Source: Bradyrhizobium sp. CIAT3101
GTDB lineage: Bacteria > Pseudomonadota > Alphaproteobacteria > Rhizobiales > Xanthobacteraceae
Length of the DNA: 64,000 nt
Assembly: GCF_029714945.1 (NCBI RefSeq)
Contig: NZ_CP121634.1
Coordinates: forward strand, 8,143,001-8,207,000
Reading direction: 5' to 3'
The stretch's first letter is position 1; each line of letters starts with the position of its first letter. A model generated the notes under the pieces. It worked only from the letters and a program-made list of their open reading frames with translations. It made no database searches and was not told the DNA's origin. The position numbers and the translations under genes were made by a program. Positions 30,491 through 38,980 of the stretch are shown one piece after another.

Positions 30491-32236
30491 TTAATTCTGC
30501 AACCTCACCCCCAGCATCACCACCGTCCCCTGCGAGCTTGAGCCCGGCTGGTTCGAATCCAGGATGTCGTGGCGCAGTGTGCCCTTGATCCAGACGTTGC
30601 GGTTGAGCTTGTAGATCAGATTGCCTTCGATCGAGTAGGTCTTGTCGTTGCGATTCTGGCCCTGGTAGTCGTAGGTGCCGTAGGTGAACTTGCCGATCGC
30701 GGTGAGCCAGCGGCGGAAGTCGTGGTCGACTTCGGCGGCATAGGTGTGCACCAGCACGCCGGAGGAGCCGGGGATCGTGGTTTCCGCGATCTGGGTGTCG
30801 GTGTTGAACTTCACCGTCGTCAGCCCGCTCGCGTTCCAGATCAGCGAGCCCGAAGTCAGGAAGCCCGAGAGCTGGCTCAGCCGCGGGTCGACATAGTTGC
30901 GCGCGGAGTAGCCGACCGAGATTTCGCCGGTGAGGATGCGCGAGAACTCGAAGGACGAGCCGACCTTGGCGTAGCCGCCGGTTGAATCGCGGAAATAGCC
31001 GTTGCGATCGGCGGCCTGGTCGTGGACGCGGTTGTCGCCCTCGATCTCGACGAAGGGCTTGAGGCCCGGCTTCAGCTCGTAGGAGAAGCGCCCGACGCCG
31101 CCATACTGGTTGAAGTCGCGATCGTCATTGCTGAAGGTCGAGCCGTCGGTGAGCTTGGAGTCGGTGTAAGCCGTGCGATCGATGGTGGCGCCGGCGGCGA
31201 CCTGGAAGCGGTTAAAGGTCTGGTCGAAGCCGAAGGTGCCGCCATAGGTGGCGTAGACAGGATATTTCTGCAGGCCGGCCTGCACGTTCGGGCTGCCGGG
31301 ATTGTCGGTGGCGAGCCGCAGGCGGAATTGCGAGGTCAGCTTGAGATCGCGATCGACGTCGAAGCGGCCGTCGACATGGCCGGTGAAATCGGGACGGTTG
31401 ATCTCGACCGGCGACGGCGAAGCAAGGCCGTCGATCGTCGCCGGCATATTGTTGGTGTAGCCCGAGAACGAGCCGCGCAAGTCAGCGACCAGCGCGTGGC
31501 GTTCCCAGTCGGACATGACGAGAAGATCGGGCGCAACGACATAGACCGGCGAGCCGACCGGCTTCTGCAGGCGCGCAGGATTGGTGTCGTAGCCGGTGGA
31601 CAGCTCGAGCCCGCCCTTGATCAGAAAACTGCCGGCGTAATCGCCGACCGCGCCGAACGCGTCGTCATCGACCTTGAGGCGACGACGCTGCGGCTGACCG
31701 GGCACGGTACCCGCCATCGCCGGCGGCAACGGCGCCTTGTTCGCGGTCTCCGACGGCGGCGGCGCAATGCGCGGCGCACCGAGAGGCGACAGCGTCGGTG
31801 TTGCGGACGGCACCGGCGAGCCCGGACCTGCGGGCTTCTTCGGCTTCGGCTGGCCCGGATAGAGTTTTGGCTGCTGGCGCTTGCGATTGAGCGAGTCGTA
31901 ACCGGAGCTACTCGCGCCGTTCGCTGCGGGCAGGCCATAGGTCGGGACCTGGCCGACGCGCGAGGTCGCGGGTGCATCGCTTTTCTTGCGCGGATCGTCG
32001 TTGGGATCCGGCGGTGCCGGGATCGCATCCGACGGCGCCTGCGGCACACCGGCCGTACGCCGCGTCGGCAGCGTGTCAGGCGCGGCAAAGCCACCGCGGG
32101 TGGGATTGAACAGGTCGGGCGTGACGCTCTGGGCGGCCGCCGGCGCGCTTTCCAGCGCGGTCAGCAGCAGGCACGGCAAAGCGGCGCGAAAGACGTGCGC
32201 GCGACTGCTCCGGCCCCTACCTGGAGGCGACCCCAC
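30491..32236 (-). CDS. Outer-membrane beta-barrel protein
   Basis: This 581-residue protein has a signal peptide (hydrophobic ALPCLLLTALESAPAAA after basic residues), then about 170 residues of Pro-rich disordered sequence. A long beta-strand-rich C-terminal domain of about 380 residues follows, with alternating aromatic and polar residues ending MLGVRLQN, typical of outer-membrane barrels. It resembles the putative beta-barrel porin 2 family. The function of that family is not established, and it may be linked to polysaccharide or capsule export. The likely start is GTG at 32236. kdsD, needed for lipopolysaccharide core sugar, is divergent from it. Confidence 0.75.
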   Translation of the reverse strand: MGSPPGRGRSSRAHVFRAALPCLLLTALESAPAAAQSVTPDLFNPTRGGFAAPDTLPTRRTAGVPQAPSDAIPAPPDPNDDPRKKSDAPATSRVGQVPTYGLPAANGASSSGYDSLNRKRQQPKLYPGQPKPKKPAGPGSPVPSATPTLSPLGAPRIAPPPSETANKAPLPPAMAGTVPGQPQRRRLKVDDDAFGAVGDYAGSFLIKGGLELSTGYDTNPARLQKPVGSPVYVVAPDLLVMSDWERHALVADLRGSFSGYTNNMPATIDGLASPSPVEINRPDFTGHVDGRFDVDRDLKLTSQFRLRLATDNPGSPNVQAGLQKYPVYATYGGTFGFDQTFNRFQVAAGATIDRTAYTDSKLTDGSTFSNDDRDFNQYGGVGRFSYELKPGLKPFVEIEGDNRVHDQAADRNGYFRDSTGGYAKVGSSFEFSRILTGEISVGYSARNYVDPRLSQLSGFLTSGSLIWNASGLTTVKFNTDTQIAETTIPGSSGVLVHTYAAEVDHDFRRWLTAIGKFTYGTYDYQGQNRNDKTYSIEGNLIYKLNRNVWIKGTLRHDILDSNQPGSSSQGTVVMLGVRLQN

Positions 32237-32428
32237 GATGGAATAACTCCAACGAAATCAAACACTTTGACGATGACCTCCCACCGGCTCGCGGGAACCA
32301 TCGTTAATGGAGTTAAAACAATTATGGTTAATGACCGGTTGAGGGTTTACGGGCCCGCGTCGCCTCACGGGCCGGGGCATGCTAAGCAGGCGCCAACGGG
32401 CCGACGCCCCTCCTCCCTGGACCAGAAC

Positions 32429-33430
32429 ATGCCGAGTTCGAAACCGCTGATGACCCCATCATCCGCCCCCGCCAGCGTCGAATCCGCGCTCCGCACACTG
32501 GAGACAGAGAGCGGCGGCATCAATGCGCTCGCGGCCGCCCTGCGCGGCCCGCTCGGCGAAGCTTTCGCCAAGGCGGTCGATCTGATCCGCAACGCCAAGG
32601 GCCGCGTCATCGTCACCGGACTCGGCAAGTCCGGCCACATGGCACGCAAGATCGCCGCGACCCTCGCCTCGACCGGCACGCCGGCCTTCTTCGTCCACAC
32701 CGCCGAAGCCGCCCATGGCGACCTCGGCATGATCACCACCGACGACGTCATCATGGCGCTGTCCTGGTCCGGCGAGCAGCCGGAGATGAAGACGCTGGTG
32801 AACTATTCCGCGCGCTTTGCCATCCCCATGATCGCGGTAACATCGAATGCGGTGTCCTCGCTGGGACAGGCCGCCGACATCGTGATCGAGCTGCCGAAGG
32901 CCCGCGAGGCCTGCCCGCACAATCTGGCACCGACCACTTCGACCATGATGCAGGTCGCGATCGGCGATGCCATCGCGATTGCGCTGCTCGAAGGCCGCGG
33001 CTTCACCGCGCTGGAGTTTGCGCATTTCCATCCGGGCGGCAAGCTGGGGGCGATGCTGAAATTCGTCCGCGATTATATGCGCACCGGCGCGGAGATCCCG
33101 GTCAAGCCTGAAGGCACCAAGATGTCGGACGCGGTGATGGAGATGTCGGCCAAGGGCCTTGGCTGCGTCTGCATCGTCAACGCCGCGAACGAGGCCGTGG
33201 GCATCATCACCGACGGCGATTTGCGCCGCCACATGCGGCCGGACCTGCTGACGGTGTCGGTCGACGACATCATGACGCGGCAGCCGAAGACCGTACCGCC
33301 CACGATGCTCGCCAGCGAGATGATCGAGGTGCTGAACACCCGCAAGATCACGACGCTGGTCGTGACCGAGGCGGACAAGGTGGTTGGCATCGTGCATCTG
33401 CACGATCTGCTGCGGGCGGGCGTGGCGTAG
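32429..33430 (+). CDS. kdsD: Arabinose-5-phosphate isomerase
   Basis: This 333-residue protein has a SIS sugar-isomerase domain (about residues 45-185; GLGKSGHMARKIAATLAST, HTAEAAHGDLGMI, ALSWSGEQPEM) and two CBS domains (about 210-325; MSDAVMEMSAKGLGC, IMTRQPKTV). It interconverts ribulose 5-phosphate and arabinose 5-phosphate, the first step toward KDO for lipopolysaccharide. KpsF/GutQ paralogs share this plan, but it is the only one in the window. ATG at 32429 is the likely start; ATG at 32450 is also possible, as homology begins later. Confidence 0.9.
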   Translation: MPSSKPLMTPSSAPASVESALRTLETESGGINALAAALRGPLGEAFAKAVDLIRNAKGRVIVTGLGKSGHMARKIAATLASTGTPAFFVHTAEAAHGDLGMITTDDVIMALSWSGEQPEMKTLVNYSARFAIPMIAVTSNAVSSLGQAADIVIELPKAREACPHNLAPTTSTMMQVAIGDAIAIALLEGRGFTALEFAHFHPGGKLGAMLKFVRDYMRTGAEIPVKPEGTKMSDAVMEMSAKGLGCVCIVNAANEAVGIITDGDLRRHMRPDLLTVSVDDIMTRQPKTVPPTMLASEMIEVLNTRKITTLVVTEADKVVGIVHLHDLLRAGVA

Positions 33431-33432
33431 TT

Positions 33433-33584
33433 TCTTCGCCTCTCCCCGCCTGCGGGGAGAGGCCGGAATACGCGCGGCACGCGGGTATTCCGGGTGAGGG
33501 GGACTCTCCACGAGTCCAACTATCACCTCCCCGCGGAGACTCCCCCTCACCCCAACCCTCTCCCCGCAAGCGGGGCGAGGGAGT
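33433..33584. repeat. Long intergenic palindrome, second family D copy
   Basis: CTCTCCCCGCCTGCGGGGAG near the left and CTCTCCCCGCAAGCGGGGCG at the right, with mirrored GTGAGGGGGA and TCCCCCTCAC inside, repeat the element at 19661-19799. It again separates converging genes (kdsD and the CMD gene). Confidence 0.82.
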
Positions 33585-34136
33585 CTAAGCCGGAAACCGC
33601 GCCGCCTTCTCCTCCAGCGGCAGCCGCAAGCCGTTCGCGAGATACGACACCGTGCGATAGAAGCCGCACAGCAGCATGACCTCCAGAATCTGCGCCTCGT
33701 CGTAATGCGCCGCCAGCGCGGAAAACTCGGCGTCGGTGAAGGTCGCTCTGGTGTGCAGCGCGTCCACCGCCGCGATCAGGGCCTGCTCGGCCGTCGACCA
33801 GCAGGGTGAACTCGCATCGCCCTCGACAGTCGCCCGCACGTCTTCCTCGGTAAGGCCCGCCGGGCCCGCAAAGATCGCGACATGCACGCCCCATTCATAT
33901 TCGCATTTGTTCAGCGCGCAGGTGCGGTCGATGACGATCTCGCGCTGGCGCAGGGAGAGTGGACCCGGATCAAGAAGCCCGCCGGCGCGAAACTTGTCCC
34001 AGGCGCGGTTGTGGCCGGCCATCACCCGGAACAGCACCAGCGGCGGCGCGCCGCGCATGATGCGGTCGAACTGCGCCTGGATATCCGGGGGATAAGGCTG
34101 ATCGAGCGGAGCGATACGCGGCGTCGGCTGGGACAT
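33585..34136 (-). CDS. Carboxymuconolactone decarboxylase/AhpD-like protein
   Basis: This 183-residue protein has the CMD/AhpD helical fold. The core is DRTCALNKCEYEWGVHVAIF (about residues 70-89), with two Cys residues and a His arranged much like the redox centre of AhpD-like enzymes. True gamma-carboxymuconolactone decarboxylase is usually shorter and lacks these Cys, so a peroxidase-like or electrophile-reducing role is more likely. It is divergent from an HxlR-like regulator with twin operators between them, so it is probably the regulator's target. Confidence 0.82.
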   Translation of the reverse strand: MSQPTPRIAPLDQPYPPDIQAQFDRIMRGAPPLVLFRVMAGHNRAWDKFRAGGLLDPGPLSLRQREIVIDRTCALNKCEYEWGVHVAIFAGPAGLTEEDVRATVEGDASSPCWSTAEQALIAAVDALHTRATFTDAEFSALAAHYDEAQILEVMLLCGFYRTVSYLANGLRLPLEEKAARFPA

Positions 34137-34150
34137 GGGGCGCCTCCCTT

Positions 34151-34189
34151 GCTACATTTATCGTAGCATCACGCTACACTTTATGTAGC
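34151..34189. promoter_or_regulatory. Two palindromic operators, GCTAC-N7-GTAGC
   Basis: GCTACATTTATCGTAGC (34151-34167) and GCTACACTTTATGTAGC (34173-34189) are two copies of one 17-base inverted repeat. Their centres lie 22 bases apart, about two helical turns, so two dimers could bind the same DNA face. They fill the gap between the divergent CMD and HxlR-type genes and overlap where both promoters must lie, which suits repression of both genes. The binding protein is inferred to be the adjacent HxlR-like regulator. Confidence 0.85.
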
Positions 34190-34220
34190 AATGCGCAAGA
34201 GGGTTTCCAGGAGGGCTTCA

Positions 34221-34547
34221 ATGGCAAAGCAGGCCAGCTCAAAAACACGGAGCGTGCGCGGCTCGCGCAGCGGACGGCCGATCATGGCGCTGCTCGACCT
34301 GCTCGGCCAGCGCTGGACCCTTCGCATCCTGTGGGAGTTGCGCGACGCCCCCCTCACCTCCCGCGCCCTGCGCACGGCCTGCGACGAGGCTTCGCCGACA
34401 GTGCTGCAGGCCCGGCTGACGGAGCTGCGCGAGGCCGGCTTTGTGGAACTCGGCGACGGCGGCGGCTATGGGCTGACGCCGCTGGGGCGGGAGCTGTGCG
34501 AGACGTTCATGCCGCTGCACAGGTTTGCGGAGAGGTGGAAGAAGTAG
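34221..34547 (+). CDS. HxlR-like winged-helix transcriptional regulator
   Basis: This 108-residue protein has a basic N-terminus and one winged helix-turn-helix domain of HxlR type (GQRWTLRILWELRDAPLTSR, then ALRTACDEASPTVLQARLTE and the wing GLTPLGRELCE). ATG at 34221 is chosen because AGGAGGG precedes it; the ATG at 34191 abuts the second operator and would add a basic tail. HxlR proteins act as dimers and often sense aldehydes, quinones or oxidants through a Cys. Here the candidate is Cys in RTACDE. It probably represses itself and the divergent gene through the two palindromes. Confidence 0.85.
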   Translation: MAKQASSKTRSVRGSRSGRPIMALLDLLGQRWTLRILWELRDAPLTSRALRTACDEASPTVLQARLTELREAGFVELGDGGGYGLTPLGRELCETFMPLHRFAERWKK

Positions 34548-34591
34548 AGCCCTCGCTGACCCTCCCCTGCAGGGGGATGGTAAGAATCGAA

Positions 34592-35035
34592 CTACGCCGC
34601 GGCCACCGTCAGATTGACGCCGTCCACCTGGACCACCTTCACCCGCGTTCCCGCCGGCGTGTCCGGGCCGGCCACGCGCCAGACCGTGTCGCCGATGCGG
34701 ACCGTGCCGTTGCCGTCAATGATCGGCTTCTCCAGCGTGAACTCGCGGCCGAGCAGCGCCTCGGTACGCCTGTTGAGGAAGGGGCTGGCGCTGGCATCCG
34801 GCTTCGGCCGGGCGAGCCGGCGCCACACCGGAACGGCGGCGGCAGCGAACACCGCGAACATCACGAGCTGGATCTGCCAGGATATGAGCATAGCGAACGA
34901 GATCAGGCCGACCAGCAACGCGGCCAGCCCGAGCCAGAACAGGAACACGCCCGGCGCAATCACCTCCAGCGCCATCAGGATGAAGCCGAAGATCAGCCAG
35001 TTCCAGGTGCCGAGCGATACGAACATGTCGGTCAT
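34592..35035 (-). CDS. NfeD-family membrane protein
   Basis: This 147-residue protein has three to four N-terminal hydrophobic segments and a C-terminal small beta-barrel (residues about 85-145, ending IGDTVWRVAG and KVVQVDGVNLTV). That is the short NfeD form that pairs with SPFH proteins. It lies immediately downstream of the SPFH gene, 55 bases apart, the standard pairing. Together they form large ring-like membrane assemblies; the exact job in quality control or membrane order is not settled. Confidence 0.9.
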   Translation of the reverse strand: MTDMFVSLGTWNWLIFGFILMALEVIAPGVFLFWLGLAALLVGLISFAMLISWQIQLVMFAVFAAAAVPVWRRLARPKPDASASPFLNRRTEALLGREFTLEKPIIDGNGTVRIGDTVWRVAGPDTPAGTRVKVVQVDGVNLTVAAA

Positions 35036-35090
35036 GACACGACCTCTTAATATTAGCGCATGACCTTAGCGGAAGATCATGCGCCGTTCC

Positions 35091-36098
35091 TTACCCCTGC
35101 CGCGGCGGGACCGCCGGCGGTGTCGTGCCGCCGGTCGGCGGCACCGAGCCGGTACGGCGCGCGGCGGCGGCGGCAGATGCCGCACTTTCGCCGAACGTCG
35201 CCTTCGCGATCTCGCCGATGCCGGCGAGCGAGCCGAGCATGGAGGTTGCTTCCATCGGCAGCATGATGATCTTCTGGTTCGGCGCGTCCGCGAACTGGCC
35301 GAACGCCTTGATATACTTGTCGGCGATGAAATAGTTCAGTGCGGCGACGTCGCCCTTGCCGATCGCGTCCGACACCGCCAGCGTCGCCTTGGCTTCGGCC
35401 TCGGCCAGACGCTCGCGCGCCTCGGCATCGCGGAAGGCGGCTTCGCGGCGGCCTTCGGCCTGAAGGATCTGGCCCTGCTTGGCGCCTTCGGCGCGCAGGA
35501 TCTCGGACTGGCGCTGACCTTCGGCGGCAAGAATGTCGGCACGCTTGACGCGCTCGGCCTTCATCTGCCGGCCCATCGCTTCGACGAGATCGGCCGGCGG
35601 CACGATGTCCTTGATCTCGATGCGGTTGACCTTGACGCCCCAGGGCGAGACCGCGGCATCGACCACGCGCAGCAGGCGCTCGTTGATCTCGTCGCGGTGC
35701 GACAGCACCTGGTCGAGATCCATCGAGCCCATTACCGAGCGGATGTTGGTCATGGTCAAAACCGTGATCGCCTGCGTCAGGTTGGCGACCTCGTAGCTCG
35801 CCTTCGCCGCATCGAACACCTGGAAGAAGGCGACGCCGTCCACCGTCACGGTGGCGTTGTCCTTGGTGATGACCTCCTGCTCGGGAATGTCGATCACCTG
35901 CTCCATCATGTTGATCTTGCGCCCGACGCGATCGAAATAAGGCACGATCAGATTGAGCCCGGGGCTCAGCGTCTGGGTGTATTTGCCGAACCGTTCGATG
36001 GTCCAGTCATAGCCCTGTGGCACCGTTTTCACGCCGGCAATCAGCGTGACGATGACGAGCAACACCAGAACAATCGCGAAAATATCGAAACCGCTCAT
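35091..36098 (-). CDS. SPFH/stomatin-like membrane protein (QmcA type)
   Basis: This 335-residue protein has one N-terminal membrane anchor (residues 4-22), an SPFH domain with TVPQGYDWTIERFGKYTQTL and PGLNLIVPYFDRVGRKINMM, and a long charged Ala/Glu-rich coiled coil (about 190-265). The C-terminal tail is rich in Pro and Gly. The family oligomerises at the membrane and works with a NfeD partner, here the next gene. It is of QmcA/stomatin type rather than HflK or HflC, as no second SPFH gene is adjacent. Confidence 0.9.
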   Translation of the reverse strand: MSGFDIFAIVLVLLVIVTLIAGVKTVPQGYDWTIERFGKYTQTLSPGLNLIVPYFDRVGRKINMMEQVIDIPEQEVITKDNATVTVDGVAFFQVFDAAKASYEVANLTQAITVLTMTNIRSVMGSMDLDQVLSHRDEINERLLRVVDAAVSPWGVKVNRIEIKDIVPPADLVEAMGRQMKAERVKRADILAAEGQRQSEILRAEGAKQGQILQAEGRREAAFRDAEARERLAEAEAKATLAVSDAIGKGDVAALNYFIADKYIKAFGQFADAPNQKIIMLPMEATSMLGSLAGIGEIAKATFGESAASAAAAARRTGSVPPTGGTTPPAVPPRQG

Positions 36099-36305
36099 AT
36101 TTCCTCCAAGGCGGGACCAGACCCTTCCCGCGCTGCCATTGGTCGGGACCAGGACCCTACCGGTTCAGCGGTCGCTTTTCAGGTCGGCATCCACGCCATT
36201 CTGCACAAGACGCGACGAGAGGGAACGCTCACGATTATGTATTTGCGAAGGGCCCTTGAAAGCCTCCAGGCGCAGACCTAGCGGCAAAGGTTAACGATTG
36301 CGCCG

Positions 36306-37283
36306 CTACTCGATGACGTCGTTCGCGATTGCGAGCAGGCCTGGAGAAAGCATGACGCCGAGCGCCTTGGCCGTTTTCAGGTTGACGGCGAGCTCGAACT
36401 TGGTGGGATTCTGGACCGGCAGGTCCGCGGGCATCGCGCCTTTCAGGATGCGATCGATATAGGAGGCGGCGCGCCGCAACTGCTCGGCGCTGTCCGTGCT
36501 GTAGGACATCAGCCCGCCCTCGTCGACGAAGACGCGGCTCCAGAACACCGCCGGCGCGCGTGCCTCATTGATTGCCGCCAGCAGCGGCGCACGATTGGCC
36601 ATGGTGAAGAAGTCGGGCAGCACCAGGAGACCGCCGTCCCTGCGCGAGGCCAGCGCCGCGATCGAGGCGGCATCATGCACCGGCGCGGGCTCGACCGTGA
36701 CATGAAGCGTGCGCGCGGCATCCTCGAGCGTGCGCAGCATCAGGGGCGCGAACGGGGCGGTGGCGGGATTGTAGACGACGAAAACGCGGGACACTTTTGG
36801 CGTGACCTGCGTCAGCATCTCCAGCCATTTTCCGGCGAGCGGGCCGTCATAGTCGGTGAAGCCGGTGATGTTGCCGCCGGGATGAGCGAGATTTTGCACA
36901 AAGCCCTGGCTGACGGGATCTGTGACGACGGCGAACACGATGGGAATCGTCGTCGTGCGCTGGCGCAGCTCCTCCACCGAGGGCGTGCCGATCGCGAGCA
37001 GGACATCGGGCTTCAGCGCGATCAGCTCGTCGGCAAGCGGAGCGATGGGAGCACGATCGCCGGCCCCGCTGCGCCAATCGACCTTGATATTGTCTTGCTC
37101 CCTCCAGCCGTGGACGGCGAGCGCCTCGGCGAGGCGGGCCTGCCCGATCACGTCGTCGGCCGTGACCGAGAGCACGCCCAGCCGGCGCGGCGCATTCGGC
37201 TGCTGCGCCAGCACCGAAGCCGGCCATGCCGCAAGCATCCCAAGAAGCGCCAGATAGTCGCGGCGGTTCATGGGAGACATCAT
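36306..37283 (-). CDS. ABC-type substrate-binding protein (orphan, PF04392-like)
   Basis: This protein of about 325 residues has an N-terminal NRRDYLALLGMLAAWPASVLA export signal and a type 1 periplasmic-binding fold (RRLGVLSVTADDV..., IPIVFAVVTDPVSQGFV, HPGGNITGFTD). The family binds aromatic amino acids or similar in some bacteria, and is present in very many copies in Bradyrhizobium. No permease or ATPase is adjacent. The first candidate start overlaps the hemH stop as ATGA (37280-37283); ATG at 37271 is a second option. The overlap suggests co-translation with ferrochelatase. Confidence 0.82.
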   Translation of the reverse strand: MMSPMNRRDYLALLGMLAAWPASVLAQQPNAPRRLGVLSVTADDVIGQARLAEALAVHGWREQDNIKVDWRSGAGDRAPIAPLADELIALKPDVLLAIGTPSVEELRQRTTTIPIVFAVVTDPVSQGFVQNLAHPGGNITGFTDYDGPLAGKWLEMLTQVTPKVSRVFVVYNPATAPFAPLMLRTLEDAARTLHVTVEPAPVHDAASIAALASRRDGGLLVLPDFFTMANRAPLLAAINEARAPAVFWSRVFVDEGGLMSYSTDSAEQLRRAASYIDRILKGAMPADLPVQNPTKFELAVNLKTAKALGVMLSPGLLAIANDVIE

Positions 37284-38320
37284 CAGATCCAGCCCTGAAG
37301 TTCGCGCAGCACCAGCGTGCGGATCACGTCCATGCCGGGATCGCTGTCGTTGAGGCAGGGGATCGCGGAAAATTGCTCGCCGCCATTATGCTTGAAGATC
37401 TCGGCATTCTCCTGCGCGATCTCCTCCAGCGTTTCCAGGCAGTCGGCGGAGAAGCCCGGCGTCACCACCGCGATGCGGCGCACGCCTTCCCTGGCGAGAC
37501 GCTCCATCGTCTTGTCGGTGTAGGGCTGCAGCCACTCGTCATTGCCGAAGCGCGACTGGAAGGTCAGCAGCAGCTTGGTGTCGTCCATGCCGAGCCGGCG
37601 GCGCAGTGCTTCGGTCGTGGCGACGCAGTGGCTCTGATAGGGATCGCCCTTGTCGACATAGGATTTCGGCATGCCGTGGAAGGAGGCGACGATCAGCTCG
37701 GGCTTGAACGGAAGCGTCGCCAGATGCGTCTCGATCGAGGTTGCGAGCGCCTCGATATAGGCGTCGTCCGCGTAATAAGGCGGCGTCACCCGCAGCGTCG
37801 GCTGATTGCGCAGGCGGGCGAGCACGCGGAACACCTCGTCGCAGACGGTCGCCGAGGTCGAGGCGGAATATTGCGGATAGAGGGGCACGGCGAGGATCCG
37901 GTCGCAGCCCTTGGCGATGAGTGCATCGATACCCGCCTTGATCGAGGGATTGCCATAGCGCATCGCCCAATCCACCACGACATGGACGCGGTCCGACAGC
38001 GCGGCGGCGAGCTTGTCGCTCTGCGAGCGCGTGATGGTCTTCAGCGGCGACTCGTTTCGCTCGTTGTTCCAGATCTTCCGGTAGTCGAGCGCCTTGGTGC
38101 GGGGACGGCTGCGCAGGATGATGCCGTTCAGCACCAGCTGCCAGATCAGGCCCTGGTCCTCGATGACGCGGGCATCCGACAGGAATTCCTTGAGATAGAC
38201 CCGCACGCCCGGGGCGTCGGCGGTGTCGGGCGTACCGAGATTGACCAGCAGTACGCCGACGCGCGGCTGGGCTGGCGGCACAGCCGGTTTCGTGGCCTGG
38301 ATGGGGGTGACGGTCGTCAT
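37283..38320 (-). CDS. hemH: Ferrochelatase
   Basis: This 345-residue enzyme inserts ferrous iron into protoporphyrin IX in the last step of heme synthesis. Visible marks are the N-terminal VGVLLVNLGTPD, the catalytic His in SFHGMPKSYVDKGDPY, SRFGNDEWLQPYTD, and the metal-path acidic segment PGFSADCLETLEEI. There is no C-terminal iron-sulfur extension. ATG at 38320 is chosen; the longer in-frame extension lacks homology. The gene is divergent from a MAPEG gene and coupled to an orphan binding protein. Confidence 0.95.
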   Translation of the reverse strand: MTTVTPIQATKPAVPPAQPRVGVLLVNLGTPDTADAPGVRVYLKEFLSDARVIEDQGLIWQLVLNGIILRSRPRTKALDYRKIWNNERNESPLKTITRSQSDKLAAALSDRVHVVVDWAMRYGNPSIKAGIDALIAKGCDRILAVPLYPQYSASTSATVCDEVFRVLARLRNQPTLRVTPPYYADDAYIEALATSIETHLATLPFKPELIVASFHGMPKSYVDKGDPYQSHCVATTEALRRRLGMDDTKLLLTFQSRFGNDEWLQPYTDKTMERLAREGVRRIAVVTPGFSADCLETLEEIAQENAEIFKHNGGEQFSAIPCLNDSDPGMDVIRTLVLRELQGWI

Positions 38321-38402
38321 GATCCGTTGGGTCGCGCGTTGCCCCGAACTTGTCAAGATGAGCCCGGTTTCGCTAGGGTCGCGCCCAAGCGGGGGAGGGA
38401 AG

Positions 38403-38801
38403 ATGACACTCGCGGAATGGTGCATATTTGGAGCGCTGCTGCTCTATCTCTTGACGATCGTCTCGATCAAATGGATCCGGTTTCGCGGCTTCGACAATTC
38501 CCGGCCGCGCGATCCCGCGTTCTATCAGGACGCGATCGCGCAGCGCGCGCTCGGCGCGCATCAGAACGGGATCGAGACGTTTCCGTTCTTTGCCTTTGCC
38601 GTGCTGCTCGCCGAATTCCGGGACTCGCCGCAGCGCCTGGTCGACGAGCTCGCGGTGCTGTTCCTGATCGTGCGGATCGCCTATGTGTTGACCTATCTCG
38701 GCAACCGCCCGACGCTCCGCTCGATCCTCTGGAGCATCGGCTTTGCGATCAATCTCGGGATTTTCTTCATGCCGCTGCTGAAGCGGTTTTTGCCGGTGTG
38801 A
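38403..38801 (+). CDS. MAPEG-family membrane protein
   Basis: This 132-residue protein has four predicted membrane helices, as in the MAPEG family (microsomal glutathione transferases and leukotriene synthases). The segment RALGAHQNGIETFPFFAFAV (residues 48-67) with its conserved Asn-Gly-x-Glu-x-Phe is characteristic. Bacterial members may conjugate glutathione to lipid peroxides, but this is rarely tested. It is a single gene followed by a family B palindrome. Confidence 0.85.
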   Translation: MTLAEWCIFGALLLYLLTIVSIKWIRFRGFDNSRPRDPAFYQDAIAQRALGAHQNGIETFPFFAFAVLLAEFRDSPQRLVDELAVLFLIVRIAYVLTYLGNRPTLRSILWSIGFAINLGIFFMPLLKRFLPV

Positions 38802-38802
38802 A

Positions 38803-38968
38803 CCTTACCCTCCCCTGGAGGGGGAGGGTCGATCGCGCGCAGCGCGAGCGGGGTGGGGTGACGGTCTCTCCACATCGCACACTGCCCGTGCTGAGAGATC
38901 ACCCCACCCCGTCTCACATTTCGCTGCGCTCAATATGAGCCGACCCTCCCCCTCCAGGGGAGGGTGAA
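38803..38968. repeat. Long intergenic palindrome, second family B copy
   Basis: CTTACCCTCCCCTGGAGGGG at the left and CCCCTCCAGGGGAGGGTGAA at the right are inverted copies; GGGTGGGGTGACGGTCTCTC and GAGAGATCACCCCACCCC pair inside. It matches the element at 11960-12146 and also separates converging genes. Confidence 0.85.
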
Positions 38969-38980
38969 GAAAGCTCTGCT

